64,000 nucleotides of DNA from Enterobacter sp. R1(2018) (GCF_003628475.1 NZ_RCAA01000020.1:38483-102482), one strand, 5' to 3'; positions 51,993 through 63,054 are shown, counted from the stretch's first letter. Translations and numbers: made by a program. The notes: generated from the letters alone by a model not told the origin.

Positions 51993-53384
51993 ATGTCTGT
52001 AAATGCCGTTGAGTCAGAAAAAGCGCAACCGATTGCTTCGACTCGTCCAAGTGAATTGATTTATCGCCTCGAAGACAGACCTCCCCTTCCGCAAACGCTT
52101 TTCGCCGCCTGTCAGCACCTGCTGGCGATGTTCGTTGCGGTTATCACGCCGGCATTGCTGATTTGCCAGGCGTTGGGGTTACCGGCATCAGACACGCAGC
52201 ACATCATCAGCATGTCGCTGTTTGCCTCAGGCATAGCCTCTATTATTCAAATCAAAGCGTGGGGGCCGGTGGGTTCGGGCCTGCTGTCGATTCAGGGCAC
52301 CAGCTTCAACTTCGTCTCGCCGCTGATTATGGGCGGCATGGCGCTAAAAAACGGCGGCGCGGACGTGCCAACCATGATGGCGGCGCTCTTCGGTACGTTG
52401 ATGCTGGCAAGCTGTACAGAAATGGCGCTTTCCCGGGTGCTGCACCTGGCCCGCCGTATTATCACGCCGCTGGTTTCCGGCGTAGTGGTGATGATTATCG
52501 GACTGTCATTAATTCAGGTTGGCCTTAACTCTATCGGCGGCGGTTACGCCGCATTGAACGATCATACCTTGGGCGCGCCGAAAACCCTGCTGCTGGCCGG
52601 CGCCGTGCTGCTGGTGATTATCCTGTTGAACCGCCAGCGAAATCCTTATCTGCGCGTCGCCTCGCTGGTCATCGCGATGGCTGTAGGTTACGCGCTGGCC
52701 TGGGCGATGGACATGCTGCCTGCCACCACCGCGCCGACGAATACCGACCTGATTATGGTGCCGACGCCGCTCTATTACGGTCTGGGCATCGACTGGAACC
52801 TGCTGATCCCGCTGATGCTGGTGTTTATGGTGACCTCGCTGGAAACCATCGGCGATATTACCGCGACGTCTGATGTTTCCGAGCAGCCCGTCTCCGGCCC
52901 GCTCTATATGAAGCGCCTTAAGGGCGGCGTGCTGGCTAACGGCCTGAACTCCTGCGTCTCCGCCATTTTCAATACCTTCCCGAACTCCTGTTTTGGGCAG
53001 AACAACGGCGTGATTCAGCTTACCGGCGTCGCCAGCCGCTACGTCGGTTTTGTCGTGGCGCTGATGCTTATCGTGCTGGGCCTGTTCCCTGCGGTAAGCG
53101 GCTTTGTTCAGCATATTCCCGAGCCGGTGCTCGGCGGGGCAACGATTGTGATGTTCGGCACCATCGCTGCATCCGGCGTGCGTATCGTTTCCCGCGAGCC
53201 GTTGAACCGTCGTGCGATTATGATTATCGCGCTGTCTCTGGCCGTCGGTATGGGCGTGTCCCAGCAGCCGCTGATTTTGCAGTTTGCGCCTGACTGGCTG
53301 AAAACGCTGCTCTCCTCCGGGATCGCGGCCGGCGGTATCACCGCAATCGTTCTGAATCTGATTTTCCCGCCTGAGAAAGATTGA
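51993..53384 (+). CDS. xanP: Xanthine:H+ symporter XanP (NCS2 family)
   Basis: Inner-membrane xanthine permease. The 463-residue protein has about 14 membrane segments and the NCS2/NAT signature [17 protein letters not shown] near 333, together with the [16 protein letters not shown] segment near 283 that lines the substrate site in studied relatives. In the E. coli order xanP is next to yicH, as here. Confidence 0.96.
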   Translation: MSVNAVESEKAQPIASTRPSELIYRLEDRPPLPQTLFAACQHLLAMFVAVITPALLICQALGLPASDTQHIISMSLFASGIASIIQIKAWGPVGSGLLSIQGTSFNFVSPLIMGGMALKNGGADVPTMMAALFGTLMLASCTEMALSRVLHLARRIITPLVSGVVVMIIGLSLIQVGLNSIGGGYAALNDHTLGAPKTLLLAGAVLLVIILLNRQRNPYLRVASLVIAMAVGYALAWAMDMLPATTAPTNTDLIMVPTPLYYGLGIDWNLLIPLMLVFMVTSLETIGDITATSDVSEQPVSGPLYMKRLKGGVLANGLNSCVSAIFNTFPNSCFGQNNGVIQLTGVASRYVGFVVALMLIVLGLFPAVSGFVQHIPEPVLGGATIVMFGTIAASGVRIVSREPLNRRAIMIIALSLAVGMGVSQQPLILQFAPDWLKTLLSSGIAAGGITAIVLNLIFPPEKD

Positions 53385-53509
53385 TGTACCTCACGCGCCG
53401 GTGATTTGTTGTCATCGGCGCGTGAATCCCGTCCTGACAAACTCCTCCTTGAGCTATAACGGTAAATGGGGCATAACACCCTTACCGAAACTTCATGGGA
53501 TGGAAGACG

Positions 53510-55192
53510 ATGAAATTTCTCGGAAAGCTTATTACGGTAATTGCGGCGATCGTTCTGGTCATGCTGATTGCCGCCTACATTTTGCTGCAAACACGCTGGG
53601 GCGCAGCCCAGGTCAGCAATCTGATTAATGAAAAAAGCGACTATCAGTTTTCATTTGAGGAGATGGATCACCGCTGGGCCTCTCCGATGCACGTCGCGCT
53701 CAATAAGGTTTCCTTCGGACGCAAAGGCCAGCCGGCAACCCTGGTTGCGCAAAGCGTTGATATCGGCCTGAGCTCGCGTCAGTTTTCTCAGCCGCTGCAC
53801 GTTGAGACTATTTTGCTCAGAAACGGCACGCTGAACCTCAGCCCGGACGCCGCCCCTCTTCCTTTCCAGGCTGACGCGCTGCAGCTCAGCGACATGGCCC
53901 TTAACAGCCCTGATTCCGAATGGGATTTACGTGCTCAGCGGGTGAACGGCGGGGTTACGCCGTGGCAGCCGAAGCAGGGAAAAGTGCTGGGCGATACGGC
54001 AGACGTACAGTTTAGCGCGGGCTCGATGACCCTCAACGGCGTGCCGGCAAGCAGCGTGCTGTTACAAGGCGCGATTCATAACGGCCAGGTGACGCTTTCT
54101 ACTATCGGAGCCGATATGGCCCGCGGCTCGCTTACCGGCACGGCAAGCCGCAACGCGGACGGCTCGTGGCAAATAGGCAGCCTGCGCCTGAACGATATTC
54201 GCCTGCAGACGGATAAATCCATCAGTGATTTCCTGGCGCCCATTGCCAGCATCCCATCGCTGAAAATCGATAGCCTGGAGGTCACCGATGCGCGTCTGGA
54301 AGGCAAAGACTGGGCGGTAACCGATTTAGATCTGAGCCTGCGCAATCTGACGCTCGTTAACGGCGGATGGCAAAGCGATGACGGCAGGCTGTCCCTTAAT
54401 GCCAGCGATTTTATTAACGGCTCGCTGCAGTTCAACGATCCTATCGTGAATATCGATTTTACGCCGCAGGCCGCCGTGCTGCGCCAGTTCACCTCCAGAT
54501 GGGAAAGGGGCATGGTTCGCGCGTCCGGCCAGTGGATACGTAACGACAGCCGGCTGGCGCTGGACGAGGTGGTGCTGGCCGGACTGGAGTACACACTGCC
54601 GGAAACATGGAAAAAGCTCTGGCTGGAGCCTGTTCCTGAGTGGTTAAACGACGTCACCATTAAGAAACTTTCTGCTAATCGAAACCTGATTATCGATATC
54701 GATCCAGCCTTCCCTTTTCAGCTTACCTCTCTGGATGGAACGGGAAATAACCTGGAAGTAGTGCGCGACAGGCAATGGGGGCTGTGGAATGGCAATATCA
54801 GCCTGAACGCCGCGGCGGCAACGTTTAACCGCGTGGACGTTCGTCGTCCTTCCATAGCGTTGACGGCGAATGCAAAACAGATCTCCGTTACGGAGCTCAG
54901 CGCGTTTGCCGGAAAGGGAATGCTGGAAGCGACGGGGGCCGTCTCACAGTCGCCGCAGCGCTTTACGGCAGTCAATCTTCGCGGCCGATCTGTACCTGTT
55001 AACACTTTGCAGCAGTGGGGATGGCCTGCTTTGCCGCTGGAAGGGGACGGCGATTTACAGCTGTCTGTCACCGGTAACCTTACCGCGCAGGCACCGCTCA
55101 AACCAACGGTGAACGGAACGCTTCAGGCCACCGGCGCAGACGGAAAACAGTTAAAACAGACAATGCAGAAAGGCGAAGTGCCCGGCGCCTGA
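53510..55192 (+). CDS. yicH: AsmA family protein YicH
   Basis: A 560-residue protein with one N-terminal membrane anchor (FLGKLITVIAAIVLVMLIAAY) and a large, beta-rich periplasmic body. The AsmA-like family includes proteins thought to move phospholipid between membranes; YicH itself is not well defined. ATG at 53510 gives the conserved MKFLGKLIT start; a second ATG five codons upstream is possible. Its end and that of convergent yiiD lie 25 bases apart with no clear terminator. Confidence 0.93.
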   Translation: MKFLGKLITVIAAIVLVMLIAAYILLQTRWGAAQVSNLINEKSDYQFSFEEMDHRWASPMHVALNKVSFGRKGQPATLVAQSVDIGLSSRQFSQPLHVETILLRNGTLNLSPDAAPLPFQADALQLSDMALNSPDSEWDLRAQRVNGGVTPWQPKQGKVLGDTADVQFSAGSMTLNGVPASSVLLQGAIHNGQVTLSTIGADMARGSLTGTASRNADGSWQIGSLRLNDIRLQTDKSISDFLAPIASIPSLKIDSLEVTDARLEGKDWAVTDLDLSLRNLTLVNGGWQSDDGRLSLNASDFINGSLQFNDPIVNIDFTPQAAVLRQFTSRWERGMVRASGQWIRNDSRLALDEVVLAGLEYTLPETWKKLWLEPVPEWLNDVTIKKLSANRNLIIDIDPAFPFQLTSLDGTGNNLEVVRDRQWGLWNGNISLNAAAATFNRVDVRRPSIALTANAKQISVTELSAFAGKGMLEATGAVSQSPQRFTAVNLRGRSVPVNTLQQWGWPALPLEGDGDLQLSVTGNLTAQAPLKPTVNGTLQATGADGKQLKQTMQKGEVPGA

Positions 55193-55217
55193 GCCTCCGA
55201 AAAGCTTACCGGGGCGG

Positions 55218-56159
55218 TCACTCTTCTTCATTACCGCCCTCTTCCAGCGGCCCGAACGGTTTAGCAGGCAATACCAGGTATACGCCTTCAAAAACCGCGC
55301 CCATCTTCTCATCGCCATAAAGCTCAACTTGCAAAGCCACGCGCGCTTTACGGCCGCGTGCCAGTCTGTCCAGATCGCCGCTGAGCGAACCCAGATCGGC
55401 AATGGCCCCGGGGCGCCCGGTGATCGGGCTGCTGTAACGAATGTGGGCATCAGCCAGAATTATCGTGCCGCCCAGATGGCGCTCGCGCAGCATCAGCCAG
55501 ATAAGCCCCCAGCCGGTAAGGGTCGCAAGTGAAAACAGGCTGCCCGCAAATAGCGTCTGGTGCGGATTTTGATTGCCTGTCTCCGGCATGGTGGTGATAA
55601 ATTTTTGGCCGGTGTACTGCAAAATACGCACGCCCATCTTCTCGCTAAGCGGAATATGTTCGTACCAGGCCTGCTGAAGCTGCCCGCACCAGTCGGCGCG
55701 ATGCAGGATATCATCGAGGGAAGCTACGGGCTTAATCATCAGGAAATGCCGCACCGGCGTCGTTTGCGGCGTGGTAATCTCGCCCTGATTTACAAATCCC
55801 AGCTTGGCGAAAAACTCCACCGCGTCTTCGCGGGCGCTGCAAACCACGCGTTTCACTCCTTCCTGACGGGCGACGGACTCCAGCGTCATTGCCACCAGCG
55901 TGCCCAGGCCTTTGTCCTGGACGGAAGGATGAACCGCCATAAAGCGGATCGCCGCCTCGTTATCGGCGTTGATATACAACCGGCCTATGGCCACCGGGTT
56001 GCCCTCTTCGTCCACCACCATCTGATGATGAGCCATAGCATCCCAGGCGTCGCGTTCGGAGCCTTTAGGCTGATGCAGCGGCTTACGTAACATTTCCCAG
56101 CGGAACTGATAGTAACTTTCAAGCTCTTCTTCGGTTTGCGGTACGCGAAGGTGATACAT
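55218..56159 (-). CDS. yiiD: YiiD (MadA/FabY), GNAT plus thioesterase-like domain protein
   Basis: A 313-residue two-domain protein. The N-terminal half (about 1-150) is a GNAT acyltransferase-like domain with [22 protein letters not shown], the Q-x-x-G-x-G/A CoA loop. The C-terminal half is a hotdog/thioesterase-like domain with [22 protein letters not shown] and [21 protein letters not shown]. In E. coli YiiD (MadA) is reported to decarboxylate malonyl-ACP and help start fatty-acid synthesis. dtd lies 32 bases upstream on the same strand, as in E. coli. Confidence 0.93.
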   Translation of the reverse strand: MYHLRVPQTEEELESYYQFRWEMLRKPLHQPKGSERDAWDAMAHHQMVVDEEGNPVAIGRLYINADNEAAIRFMAVHPSVQDKGLGTLVAMTLESVARQEGVKRVVCSAREDAVEFFAKLGFVNQGEITTPQTTPVRHFLMIKPVASLDDILHRADWCGQLQQAWYEHIPLSEKMGVRILQYTGQKFITTMPETGNQNPHQTLFAGSLFSLATLTGWGLIWLMLRERHLGGTIILADAHIRYSSPITGRPGAIADLGSLSGDLDRLARGRKARVALQVELYGDEKMGAVFEGVYLVLPAKPFGPLEEGGNEEE

Positions 56160-56191
56160 ATTCGACTCTCTCGTTACGCGGGGCCGGTAGT

Positions 56192-56629
56192 CTATACCTG
56201 CAGCCAGAACGTCACCGGCCCGTCGTTGGTAAGTGATACCTGCATATCAGCGGCGAAACGGCCGGTCGGGGTGTCGATCCCTTGTTGCCTGCATCGCTCA
56301 ACGAAGTATTCATACAGCTCCTCGGCTTTGTCAGGCGCCGCGCCGCCCGAGAAGCTCGGACGCATGCCGCGCTCGGTATCTGCCGCGAGGGTAAACTGCG
56401 ACACCACCAGCACGCTGCCGCCGGCCTGCTGAACGTTCAAATTCATTTTGTCATTTTCATCACTGAAAATACGGTAACCCAACACCCGTTCGCACAGGCG
56501 ATTCGCTTTCTGCTCGTTGTCTTCTTTTTCGACACCCAATAACACCAAAAGTCCCGGGCCGATTTCACCCGTCACCTCACCCTCCACGGTGACGCGAGCC
56601 TGGGTTACGCGCTGAATTAATGCAATCAT
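56192..56629 (-). CDS. dtd: D-aminoacyl-tRNA deacylase Dtd
   Basis: Hydrolyses D-aminoacyl-tRNA (and Gly-tRNA-Ala) as a chirality check. The 145-residue protein has [13 protein letters not shown] at the start, the SQFTLAADT motif near 78, and the C-terminal [11 protein letters not shown] with the cross-subunit Gly-Pro motif. Its start overlaps the yihY stop by four bases (ATGA). Confidence 0.98.
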   Translation of the reverse strand: MIALIQRVTQARVTVEGEVTGEIGPGLLVLLGVEKEDNEQKANRLCERVLGYRIFSDENDKMNLNVQQAGGSVLVVSQFTLAADTERGMRPSFSGGAAPDKAEELYEYFVERCRQQGIDTPTGRFAADMQVSLTNDGPVTFWLQV

Positions 56630-57498
56630 GGTTCTTCCAGTTTTTCCTGCTGAGCTTCTGAGCGAAGTTTACGGTAATCCCCGAGGGTGACAGTAATTTC
56701 CGCCCCGAGCAACACGATACACCAGGTCCAGTAGACCCAGACAAACAAAATGGGGATCACCGCCAGCACGCCGTAAATCAGCTGATAAGAAGGGAACATG
56801 GTGATGTAAAGCGCGAAGCCTTTCTTACCCAGCTCAAAGAGAAGGGCTGCGACCAGCGAGCCAATCAGGGCGTCACGCACCGGGACGCGCGTGGTAGGAA
56901 CGATGCTATAGAGCAACCAGAATGAGAGCCAGGAGAGCAGCAGCGGGAAGATGCGCAGCACCTCATCGATCATGCTGTTAAACCCCGTCACCCAATGCAA
57001 CGACAGCAAATAGGAGCTGATAACCAGGCTTGCACCGGCTAACAGCGGCCCGAGCGTGAGAATCATCCAGTAAACGGCAAAGGAGTAAATTTTTGGCCGC
57101 GTGCGCGTGCTGCGCCAGATGGTATTCAACGCGCTGTCCACGGCGTACATCAATAATAAAGCAGTGACGATAAGCCCGCATGCGCCTACTACCGTCATCT
57201 TGCTGGAGTTTGCAACAAACTGCTCGATGTAGCGCTGAATGATATCGCCCGTGGCGGGAATGAAATTAGAGAAGATAAAGTGCCTTAGCTGCACGCTGAC
57301 ATCGGAAAACATAGGGAAAGCGGCGAATAACGCAAACACAACGGCGATAAAAGGCACCAGCGATAGCAGCGACACGTACGCGAGATTGCCCGCAAGCGTC
57401 GTCATGTTATCCTGGTCAATGCGCTGCCAGAGCAGCTTACCCCAGGCGACAAAGGGCCTGAGGCGTTTACGGGTATGGTGATGAACGTCTTTTAGCAT
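56626..57498 (-). CDS. yihY: YihY, UPF0761 inner-membrane protein
   Basis: A 290-residue YihY/BrkB family protein with about six membrane spans; despite its old name RNase BN it is not the nuclease. [30 protein letters not shown] region near 35-60 and the [25 protein letters not shown] region near 200 are family blocks. The function is unknown. It overlaps dtd downstream and the yihX stop region upstream by seven bases. Confidence 0.95.
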   Translation of the reverse strand: MLKDVHHHTRKRLRPFVAWGKLLWQRIDQDNMTTLAGNLAYVSLLSLVPFIAVVFALFAAFPMFSDVSVQLRHFIFSNFIPATGDIIQRYIEQFVANSSKMTVVGACGLIVTALLLMYAVDSALNTIWRSTRTRPKIYSFAVYWMILTLGPLLAGASLVISSYLLSLHWVTGFNSMIDEVLRIFPLLLSWLSFWLLYSIVPTTRVPVRDALIGSLVAALLFELGKKGFALYITMFPSYQLIYGVLAVIPILFVWVYWTWCIVLLGAEITVTLGDYRKLRSEAQQEKLEEP

Positions 57499-58091
57499 GG
57501 ATTTTTTGCGAAATAAGCCGGCACCGTTTCTTTTCCGGTCACCAGAATGCTGGTGATGCCCACCTGCTGGGCTCCTTTAATATTATCGGCGTTGTCGTCA
57601 AAAAAGACGGCCTGATCGGCGGAAAAACCTTCTTCTTCCAGCAGCTTTTGATAAATTTCGGCGTCGGGCTTGCGCATGCCCATTTCCTGGGACAGATAGA
57701 TTTTATCCGCTGCGGCCGCGATTTGCGGGTACTCGCCGGGCCAGAAGTTTGTGTGTAAACGGTTGGTATTGGAGAGCACGACCACACGATGCCCCCGCTC
57801 ACGCAGCTGCTTCATCAAAGCGATGACTTCAGGACGCAGCGCCACAAATACGGCCTGCCAGCCTGCGGCGAACTGATCGAAGCTCAGCGCCATATCCATC
57901 TCCTGGCATAAGGCTGCGGCGAACTCTTCATCAGAAATCTGCCCCCGCTCATGACGATGGAACGCTTCTCCCATCACAAAGCTTTTTTGCAGATTCGCCA
58001 GCGGAACCCGGCTGTAATCGCTCCAGACGCCCAGCACGCGTTTAAAGTCGATATCAACGATGACGTTACCTAAATCAAAGATATACAGCAT
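57492..58091 (-). CDS. yihX: HAD-like sugar phosphatase YihX (glucose-1-phosphatase)
   Basis: A 199-residue haloacid dehalogenase-family phosphatase; the E. coli enzyme acts on alpha-D-glucose 1-phosphate. Motif I is [11 protein letters not shown] near residue 6 with the nucleophile aspartate, motif [11 protein letters not shown] near 107, and motif [14 protein letters not shown] near 165. The start at 58091 gives MLYIFDLGN; ten upstream codons are excluded. It leads yihX-yihY-dtd-yiiD, four minus-strand genes with overlaps or short gaps, likely one operon. Confidence 0.96.
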   Translation of the reverse strand: MLYIFDLGNVIVDIDFKRVLGVWSDYSRVPLANLQKSFVMGEAFHRHERGQISDEEFAAALCQEMDMALSFDQFAAGWQAVFVALRPEVIALMKQLRERGHRVVVLSNTNRLHTNFWPGEYPQIAAAADKIYLSQEMGMRKPDAEIYQKLLEEEGFSADQAVFFDDNADNIKGAQQVGITSILVTGKETVPAYFAKNPC

Positions 58092-58190
58092 AAGCCTCTC
58101 CTTTACGCCATGGACAAACAACTGTAGCGGTAAAGGGATGCTTTGACTATCTCAGCCTCGTTTGCTCTTCAATTCTGCGAGGCGTTGTGC

Positions 58191-58222
58191 AAAAAAAAGC
58201 CCCGTCTTTGCAGACAGGGCTT
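58191..58222 (-). terminator. Terminator after typA
   Basis: Minus-strand AAGCCCTGTCT-GCAA-AGACGGGGCTT hairpin (one mismatch) followed by eight T, 23 bases after the typA stop. Confidence 0.88.
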
Positions 58223-58244
58223 CGATTTACGGCGGGAAAGAAAC

Positions 58245-60068
58245 TCAGGCTTCTTTGCTGCCACGACCTGCGCGTTTGCGGTCGTTTTCAGTCAGGTGAC
58301 GTTTACGGATACGAACGGAAGTTGGGGTGACTTCTACCAGTTCGTCGTCATCGATGAATTCCAGAGCCTGTTCCAGGGACATTTTCAGCGCCGGAACAAG
58401 GGTGGTTGCTTCATCAGTACCAGAAGCACGCATGTTGGTCAGCTTCTTACCGGTCAGGCAGTTTACGGTCAGGTCGTTGGAACGGCTGTGAATACCGATA
58501 ATCTGGCCTTCGTAAACTTCTGCGCCGTGGCCCAGGAACAGCTTGCCGCGATCCTGCAGACCGAACAGAGCAAAGGCAACCGCCTTACCCTGGCCGTTAG
58601 AGATCAGCACGCCGTTGTTACGCTGGCCGATTTCGCCCGGACGAACGTCGTCGTAGTGGCTGAAGGTGGAGTACAGCAGACCGGTGCCGGAAGTCATGGT
58701 CATGAACTCGGTACGGAAGCCAATCAGGCCACGAGCCGGGATCAGGTAGTCCAGACGAATACGGCCTTTGCCGTCAGGGATCATGTCTTTGACGTCGCCC
58801 TTACGTTCGCCCATCGCCTGCATGACCGCGCCCTGGTGCTGCTCTTCGATATCCAGCGTGACGTTTTCGAACGGCTCTTGCATACGGCCATCGATCAGAC
58901 GGTTGATAACTTTCGGACGGGACACGGCCAGTTCGAAGCCTTCACGACGCATGTTTTCGATCAGAACGGACAGGTGCAGTTCGCCACGACCGGATACACG
59001 GAACGCGTCCGCATCTTCGGTTTCTTCAACGCGCAGTGCAACGTTGTGCACCAGCTCTTTGTTCAGGCGGTCAAGAATCTGACGAGAGGTAACGAATTTA
59101 CCCTCTTTGCCACAGAACGGAGAGGTGTTGACGTTAAAGAACATGGTCACGGTTGGTTCATCAACGGACAGCGCCGGCAGCGCTTCAACATTTTGCGTAT
59201 CGCAAAGGGTGTCGGAGATGTTCAGCTCACCCAGACCGGTGATAGCAATGATATCGCCCGCTTCTGCTTCGCTGGATTCGATACGCTCCAGACCCATGTG
59301 GGTCAGAACCTTACCGACTTTACCGTTACGCGTTTTCCCTTCGCTGTCGATGATAGTGATCTGCTGGTTAGGCTTCACTTTACCACGCTTGATGCGGCCG
59401 ATGCCGATTACGCCAACGTAGTTGTTGTAGTCGAGCTGGGAGATCTGCATCTGGAACGGACCGTCAAGGTCAACGCTTGGTGCTTTAACGTGGTCAACAA
59501 TCGCCTGGTACAGCGGGGTCATATCTTCCGCCATATCATTGTGATCGTTGCCCGCGATACCCATCAATGCGGATGCATAGATGATTGGGAAATCGAGCTG
59601 CTCGTCGCTCGCGTCGAGGTTTACGAACAGGTCGAACACCTGATCGACAACCCAGTCAGGACGCGCGCCGGGACGGTCAACTTTGTTGATCACCACGATT
59701 GGCTTCAAACCATGGGCAAACGCCTTTTTGGTTACGAAGCGCGTCTGCGGCATTGGGCCATCCATTGCGTCAACGACCAGCAGCACGGAGTCTACCATGG
59801 ACATTACACGTTCAACTTCACCACCGAAGTCGGCGTGCCCAGGGGTATCAACGATGTTGATACGGTAGTCATTCCATTTGATAGCGGTGTTTTTAGCGAG
59901 GATGGTAATCCCACGCTCTTTCTCCAAATCGTTGGAGTCCATCACGCGTTCAGTGGTCTCAGCACGTTCGCTGAAAGTACCGGATTGCTGTAGCAGCTTA
60001 TCAACCAGGGTAGTTTTACCATGGTCAACGTGCGCGATGATGGCGATGTTACGCAGATTTTCGATCAC
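58245..60068 (-). CDS. typA: Ribosome-associated translational GTPase TypA (BipA)
   Basis: GTPase related to EF-G that binds the ribosome and aids 50S assembly in the cold and stress adaptation. The 607-residue protein has G1 AHVDHGKTT near 14, G3 [14 protein letters not shown] near 74, G4 [10 protein letters not shown] near 128, then beta-barrel, EF-G III/V-like domains ([20 protein letters not shown]) and the BipA C-terminal domain ending in RGSKEA. It is divergent from glnA across 375 bases that hold only glnA control sites. Confidence 0.99.
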   Translation of the reverse strand: MIENLRNIAIIAHVDHGKTTLVDKLLQQSGTFSERAETTERVMDSNDLEKERGITILAKNTAIKWNDYRINIVDTPGHADFGGEVERVMSMVDSVLLVVDAMDGPMPQTRFVTKKAFAHGLKPIVVINKVDRPGARPDWVVDQVFDLFVNLDASDEQLDFPIIYASALMGIAGNDHNDMAEDMTPLYQAIVDHVKAPSVDLDGPFQMQISQLDYNNYVGVIGIGRIKRGKVKPNQQITIIDSEGKTRNGKVGKVLTHMGLERIESSEAEAGDIIAITGLGELNISDTLCDTQNVEALPALSVDEPTVTMFFNVNTSPFCGKEGKFVTSRQILDRLNKELVHNVALRVEETEDADAFRVSGRGELHLSVLIENMRREGFELAVSRPKVINRLIDGRMQEPFENVTLDIEEQHQGAVMQAMGERKGDVKDMIPDGKGRIRLDYLIPARGLIGFRTEFMTMTSGTGLLYSTFSHYDDVRPGEIGQRNNGVLISNGQGKAVAFALFGLQDRGKLFLGHGAEVYEGQIIGIHSRSNDLTVNCLTGKKLTNMRASGTDEATTLVPALKMSLEQALEFIDDDELVEVTPTSVRIRKRHLTENDRKRAGRGSKEA

Positions 60069-60174
60069 AACTTTGCCTCAGGCATTAGAAATAGCGCGTT
60101 ATTGTACACGTATTAATCGAAGGACAGAACAGGATCACAAAGAACCTTTACAAACAATGTGAAAAGTAAGGGTT

Positions 60175-60190
60175 TGTGATCGCTTTCACG
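60175..60190. promoter_or_regulatory. CRP-like site upstream of glnA
   Basis: TGTGA-TCGCTT-TCACG matches the CRP consensus TGTGA-N6-TCACA with one change at the end. E. coli glnAp1 is CRP-activated, so this fits position and logic. It lies in the typA-glnA gap upstream of the NtrC sites. Confidence 0.7.
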
Positions 60191-60218
60191 GAGCTAAAAA
60201 GGGAGCCATAACGTAAAT

Positions 60219-60234
60219 TGCACCAATATGGTGC
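60219..60234. promoter_or_regulatory. NtrC enhancer site 1 for glnAp2
   Basis: TGCACCAATATGGTGC, a near-perfect palindrome matching the NtrC consensus TGCACC-N5-GGTGCA. About 120 bases upstream of the sigma-54 promoter. Confidence 0.9.
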
Positions 60235-60251
60235 CCATAACTGACGCTGGA

Positions 60252-60267
60252 GCACTATATTGGTGCA
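60252..60267. promoter_or_regulatory. NtrC enhancer site 2 for glnAp2
   Basis: GCACTATATTGGTGCA, spaced 33 bases (about three helix turns) from site 1, so both dimers sit on the same face, as needed for cooperative oligomer formation. Confidence 0.9.
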
Positions 60268-60293
60268 AGTTATCCATCATGGTGCGACCCTTT

Positions 60294-60307
60294 TGCACTA
60301 TAGTGCG
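60294..60307. promoter_or_regulatory. NtrC-like site 3 near the glnA promoter
   Basis: TGCACTATAGTGCG is a palindrome of the same type, and a half-site ATGGTGCG lies at 60279-60286. In E. coli weaker governor sites stand here and restrain glnAp2 at high NtrC-P. Confidence 0.7.
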
Positions 60308-60340
60308 CATGATAACGCCTTTTTAGGGTGATTTAAAAGT

Positions 60341-60355
60341 TGGCACAGATTTCGC
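60341..60355 (+). promoter_or_regulatory. Sigma-54 promoter glnAp2
   Basis: TGGCAC-AGATT-TCGC: the invariant GG (-24) and GC (-12) have the required 10-base spacing; the -12 box is TCGC rather than TTGC. Transcription should start near 60367, giving about 75 bases of leader before glnA. Confidence 0.9.
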
Positions 60356-60443
60356 TTTAAACATTTCAGGGCGAACAGCCACTTTAAATAAAGTTAGAAG
60401 ACCTCGTTACCACGACGACAATGATAATCCGGGAGAGTTAAGT

Positions 60444-61853
60444 ATGTCCGCTGAACACGTTTTGACGATGCTGAATGAGCATGAAGTGAAATTTGTTGAT
60501 TTGCGCTTCACTGACACCAAAGGTAAAGAACAGCACGTCACAATCCCAGCTCATCAGGTAAATGCTGACTTCTTCGAAGAAGGCAAAATGTTTGATGGCT
60601 CCTCGATTGGTGGCTGGAAAGGCATCAACGAATCCGACATGGTGCTGATGCCAGACGCGTCTACCGCCGTCATCGACCCGTTCTTCGCGGATTCCACCCT
60701 GATTATTCGTTGCGACATTCTGGAGCCAGGCACCATGCAGGGTTATGACCGCGACCCGCGCTCCATCGCGAAACGCGCTGAAGACTACCTGCGCTCTACC
60801 GGTCTTGCTGATACCGTCCTGTTCGGGCCGGAACCAGAGTTCTTCCTGTTCGATGACATTCGTTTCGGCAGCTCCATCTCCGGCTCCCACGTTGCTATCG
60901 ATGATATCGAAGGCGCATGGAACACCGGCACCAAATACGAAGGCGGCAACAAAGGCCACCGCCCTGCGGTAAAAGGCGGCTACTTCCCGGTTCCACCGGT
61001 TGACTCAGCTCAGGACCTGCGTTCTGCAATGTGTCTGACCATGGAACAGATGGGCCTGGTGGTTGAAGCTCACCACCACGAAGTGGCAACGGCTGGTCAG
61101 AACGAAGTGGCTACCCGCTTCAACACTATGACCAAAAAAGCTGACGAAATTCAGATCTACAAATACGTTGTGCACAACGTAGCTCACGCTTACGGCAAAA
61201 CTGCGACCTTCATGCCAAAACCAATGTTTGGCGATAACGGTTCCGGTATGCACTGCCACATGTCTTTGTCCAAGAACGGCGTTAACCTGTTCGCAGGCGA
61301 CAAATATGCAGGCCTGTCTGAGCAAGCGCTGTACTACATCGGCGGCGTGATCAAACACGCTAAAGCGATTAACGCCCTGTCTAACCCAACCACCAACTCC
61401 TATAAGCGTCTGGTCCCGGGTTACGAAGCGCCTGTTATGCTGGCTTACTCCGCCCGTAACCGTTCTGCTTCCATCCGTATTCCGGTGGTTGCTTCTCCGA
61501 AAGCGCGTCGTATCGAAGTTCGCTTCCCGGATCCGGCGGCTAACCCATATCTGTGCTTTGCAGCGCTGCTGATGGCCGGCCTTGACGGCATCAAGAACAA
61601 AATCCATCCGGGCGAAGCGATGGACAAAAACCTCTATGACCTGCCGCCGGAAGAAGCGAAAGAGATCCCACAGGTTGCAGGCTCTCTGGAAGAAGCACTG
61701 AACGCGCTGGATCAGGACCGTGAGTTCCTGACCGCAGGCGGCGTGTTCACCGATGATGCGATCGATGCCTATATCGCTCTGCGTATCGAAGAAAACGACC
61801 GCGTGCGCATGACTCCGCACCCGGTTGAGTTTGAGCTGTACTACAGCGTCTGA
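60444..61853 (+). CDS. glnA: Glutamine synthetase GlnA (type I)
   Basis: ATP-dependent ammonia assimilation to glutamine; a dodecamer regulated by adenylylation. The 469-residue protein has the [12 protein letters not shown] loop near 50, [11 protein letters not shown] with metal glutamates, the [16 protein letters not shown] signature near 265, the ATP-binding [17 protein letters not shown], and the adenylylated tyrosine in NLYDLPPEE near 398. GGGAG lies before the ATG. First gene of glnALG. Confidence 0.99.
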   Translation: MSAEHVLTMLNEHEVKFVDLRFTDTKGKEQHVTIPAHQVNADFFEEGKMFDGSSIGGWKGINESDMVLMPDASTAVIDPFFADSTLIIRCDILEPGTMQGYDRDPRSIAKRAEDYLRSTGLADTVLFGPEPEFFLFDDIRFGSSISGSHVAIDDIEGAWNTGTKYEGGNKGHRPAVKGGYFPVPPVDSAQDLRSAMCLTMEQMGLVVEAHHHEVATAGQNEVATRFNTMTKKADEIQIYKYVVHNVAHAYGKTATFMPKPMFGDNGSGMHCHMSLSKNGVNLFAGDKYAGLSEQALYYIGGVIKHAKAINALSNPTTNSYKRLVPGYEAPVMLAYSARNRSASIRIPVVASPKARRIEVRFPDPAANPYLCFAALLMAGLDGIKNKIHPGEAMDKNLYDLPPEEAKEIPQVAGSLEEALNALDQDREFLTAGGVFTDDAIDAYIALRIEENDRVRMTPHPVEFELYYSV

Positions 61854-61910
61854 TTAAGTATTTTTTGTTGCCGTGGAAACTTTCAGCCCATCTTCGGATG
61901 GGCTTTTTTC
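61854..61910 (+). ncRNA. glnA 3' UTR, possible GlnZ-type sRNA
   Basis: In E. coli and Salmonella the glnA 3' untranslated region yields an Hfq-bound sRNA (GlnZ). Here the segment after the stop ends in a good Rho-independent hairpin with a T run, which any such sRNA would need. I could not check the seed by comparison, so this is inferred from position and terminator. Confidence 0.35.
61885..61909 (+). terminator. Terminator between glnA and glnL
   Basis: AGCCCATC-TTCG-GATGGGCT stem followed by six T. It lowers glnLG expression relative to glnA, as in E. coli. Confidence 0.9.
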
Positions 61911-61955
61911 TCCACAAATACCCTGCCGCAACAAGGATTTTTGTTAGTCGACAAC

Positions 61956-61977
61956 TATAATGCACCAACATAGTGCA
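61956..61977 (+). promoter_or_regulatory. glnL promoter -10 and NtrC operator
   Basis: TATAAT at 61956-61961 is immediately overlapped by TGCACCAACATAGTGCA (61961-61977), an NtrC site. NtrC bound here should block the sigma-70 glnL promoter, the known autorepression of glnLG. Confidence 0.85.
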
Positions 61978-61996
61978 TAAAAACGGAGACTGCTAT

Positions 61997-63046
61997 ATGG
62001 CAACTGGCACGCTGCCCGATGCTGGGCAGATCCTGAATTCTTTAATCAATAGCATCCTGCTCGTGGATGACGAACTGGCGGTCCACTACGCGAACCCGGC
62101 GGCACAGCAGCTGTTGGCGCAAAGTTCACGCAAGCTTTACGGCACGCCGTTACCGGATCTGTTGAGCTATTTCTCACTTAATGTCGAATTAATGCAGGAG
62201 AGCCTGATAGCAGGCCAGGGTTTTACCGATAACGAGGTAACGCTGGTGATAGACGGGCGCTCCCATATTCTTTCTCTGACGGCGCAGCGTTTGCCGGAAG
62301 GGTTAATCCTGATGGAAATGGCGCCGATGGATAACCAGCGTCGCCTGAGCCAGGAACAGTTACAGCATGCCCAGCAGATTGCCGCACGCGATTTAGTTCG
62401 CGGCCTGGCGCATGAGATCAAAAACCCTCTTGGTGGTTTACGAGGGGCGGCACAGCTTCTGGCGAAAGCGTTGCCGGATCCGTCCCTGACCGAATATACC
62501 AAAGTGATTATTGAGCAGGCGGACCGTCTGCGTAACCTGGTCGACAGGCTGTTAGGCCCGCAGCAGCCGGGCATGCACGTAACGGAAAGCATTCATAAGG
62601 TTACCGAGCGCGTTATGCAGCTGGTGTCAATGGAGCTGCCTGAAAACGTCACCCTGGTGCGGGATTACGATCCAAGCCTGCCGGAATTCGCTCACGATCC
62701 CGACCAAATTGAGCAGGTTTTATTAAATATTGTGCGCAACGCATTGCAGGCGCTGGGGAGCGACGGGGGTGAAATCGTTCTGCGTACCCGCACCGCCTTC
62801 CAGTTAACGCTGCACGGTATACGCTACCGTCTGGCTGCCCGGATTGACGTTGAAGATAACGGTCCGGGTATCCCGGCCGCGCTTCAGGATACGCTGTTCT
62901 ATCCGATGGTAAGCGGACGCGAAGGAGGCACCGGTCTGGGCCTGTCTATTGCGCGCAACCTTATCGATCAGCATTCGGGGAAAATTGAATTCAACAGTTG
63001 GCCGAGCCATACCGAATTTTCCGTTTACCTGCCTATTCGTAAGTAG
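61997..63046 (+). CDS. glnL: Nitrogen sensor kinase/phosphatase NtrB (GlnL)
   Basis: Cytoplasmic kinase/phosphatase for NtrC, switched by PII (GlnB). The 349-residue protein has a PAS domain (about 5-120), the H-box [20 protein letters not shown] with H139, the N-box [12 protein letters not shown] near 240, and G boxes [10 protein letters not shown] and [14 protein letters not shown]. The ATG at 61997 gives the exact family length; eight upstream codons would fall inside the NtrC site. glnG follows after eight bases. Confidence 0.99.
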   Translation: MATGTLPDAGQILNSLINSILLVDDELAVHYANPAAQQLLAQSSRKLYGTPLPDLLSYFSLNVELMQESLIAGQGFTDNEVTLVIDGRSHILSLTAQRLPEGLILMEMAPMDNQRRLSQEQLQHAQQIAARDLVRGLAHEIKNPLGGLRGAAQLLAKALPDPSLTEYTKVIIEQADRLRNLVDRLLGPQQPGMHVTESIHKVTERVMQLVSMELPENVTLVRDYDPSLPEFAHDPDQIEQVLLNIVRNALQALGSDGGEIVLRTRTAFQLTLHGIRYRLAARIDVEDNGPGIPAALQDTLFYPMVSGREGGTGLGLSIARNLIDQHSGKIEFNSWPSHTEFSVYLPIRK

Positions 63047-63054
63047 AGGTTTGT

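Noticed and set aside
58143..59993. A 616-codon open frame on the plus strand opposite typA
   Set aside because: It is wholly antisense to typA, has no ribosome site, and its translation looks like that of a reversed conserved gene (His/Val/Asn-rich, no motifs). Shadow frame.
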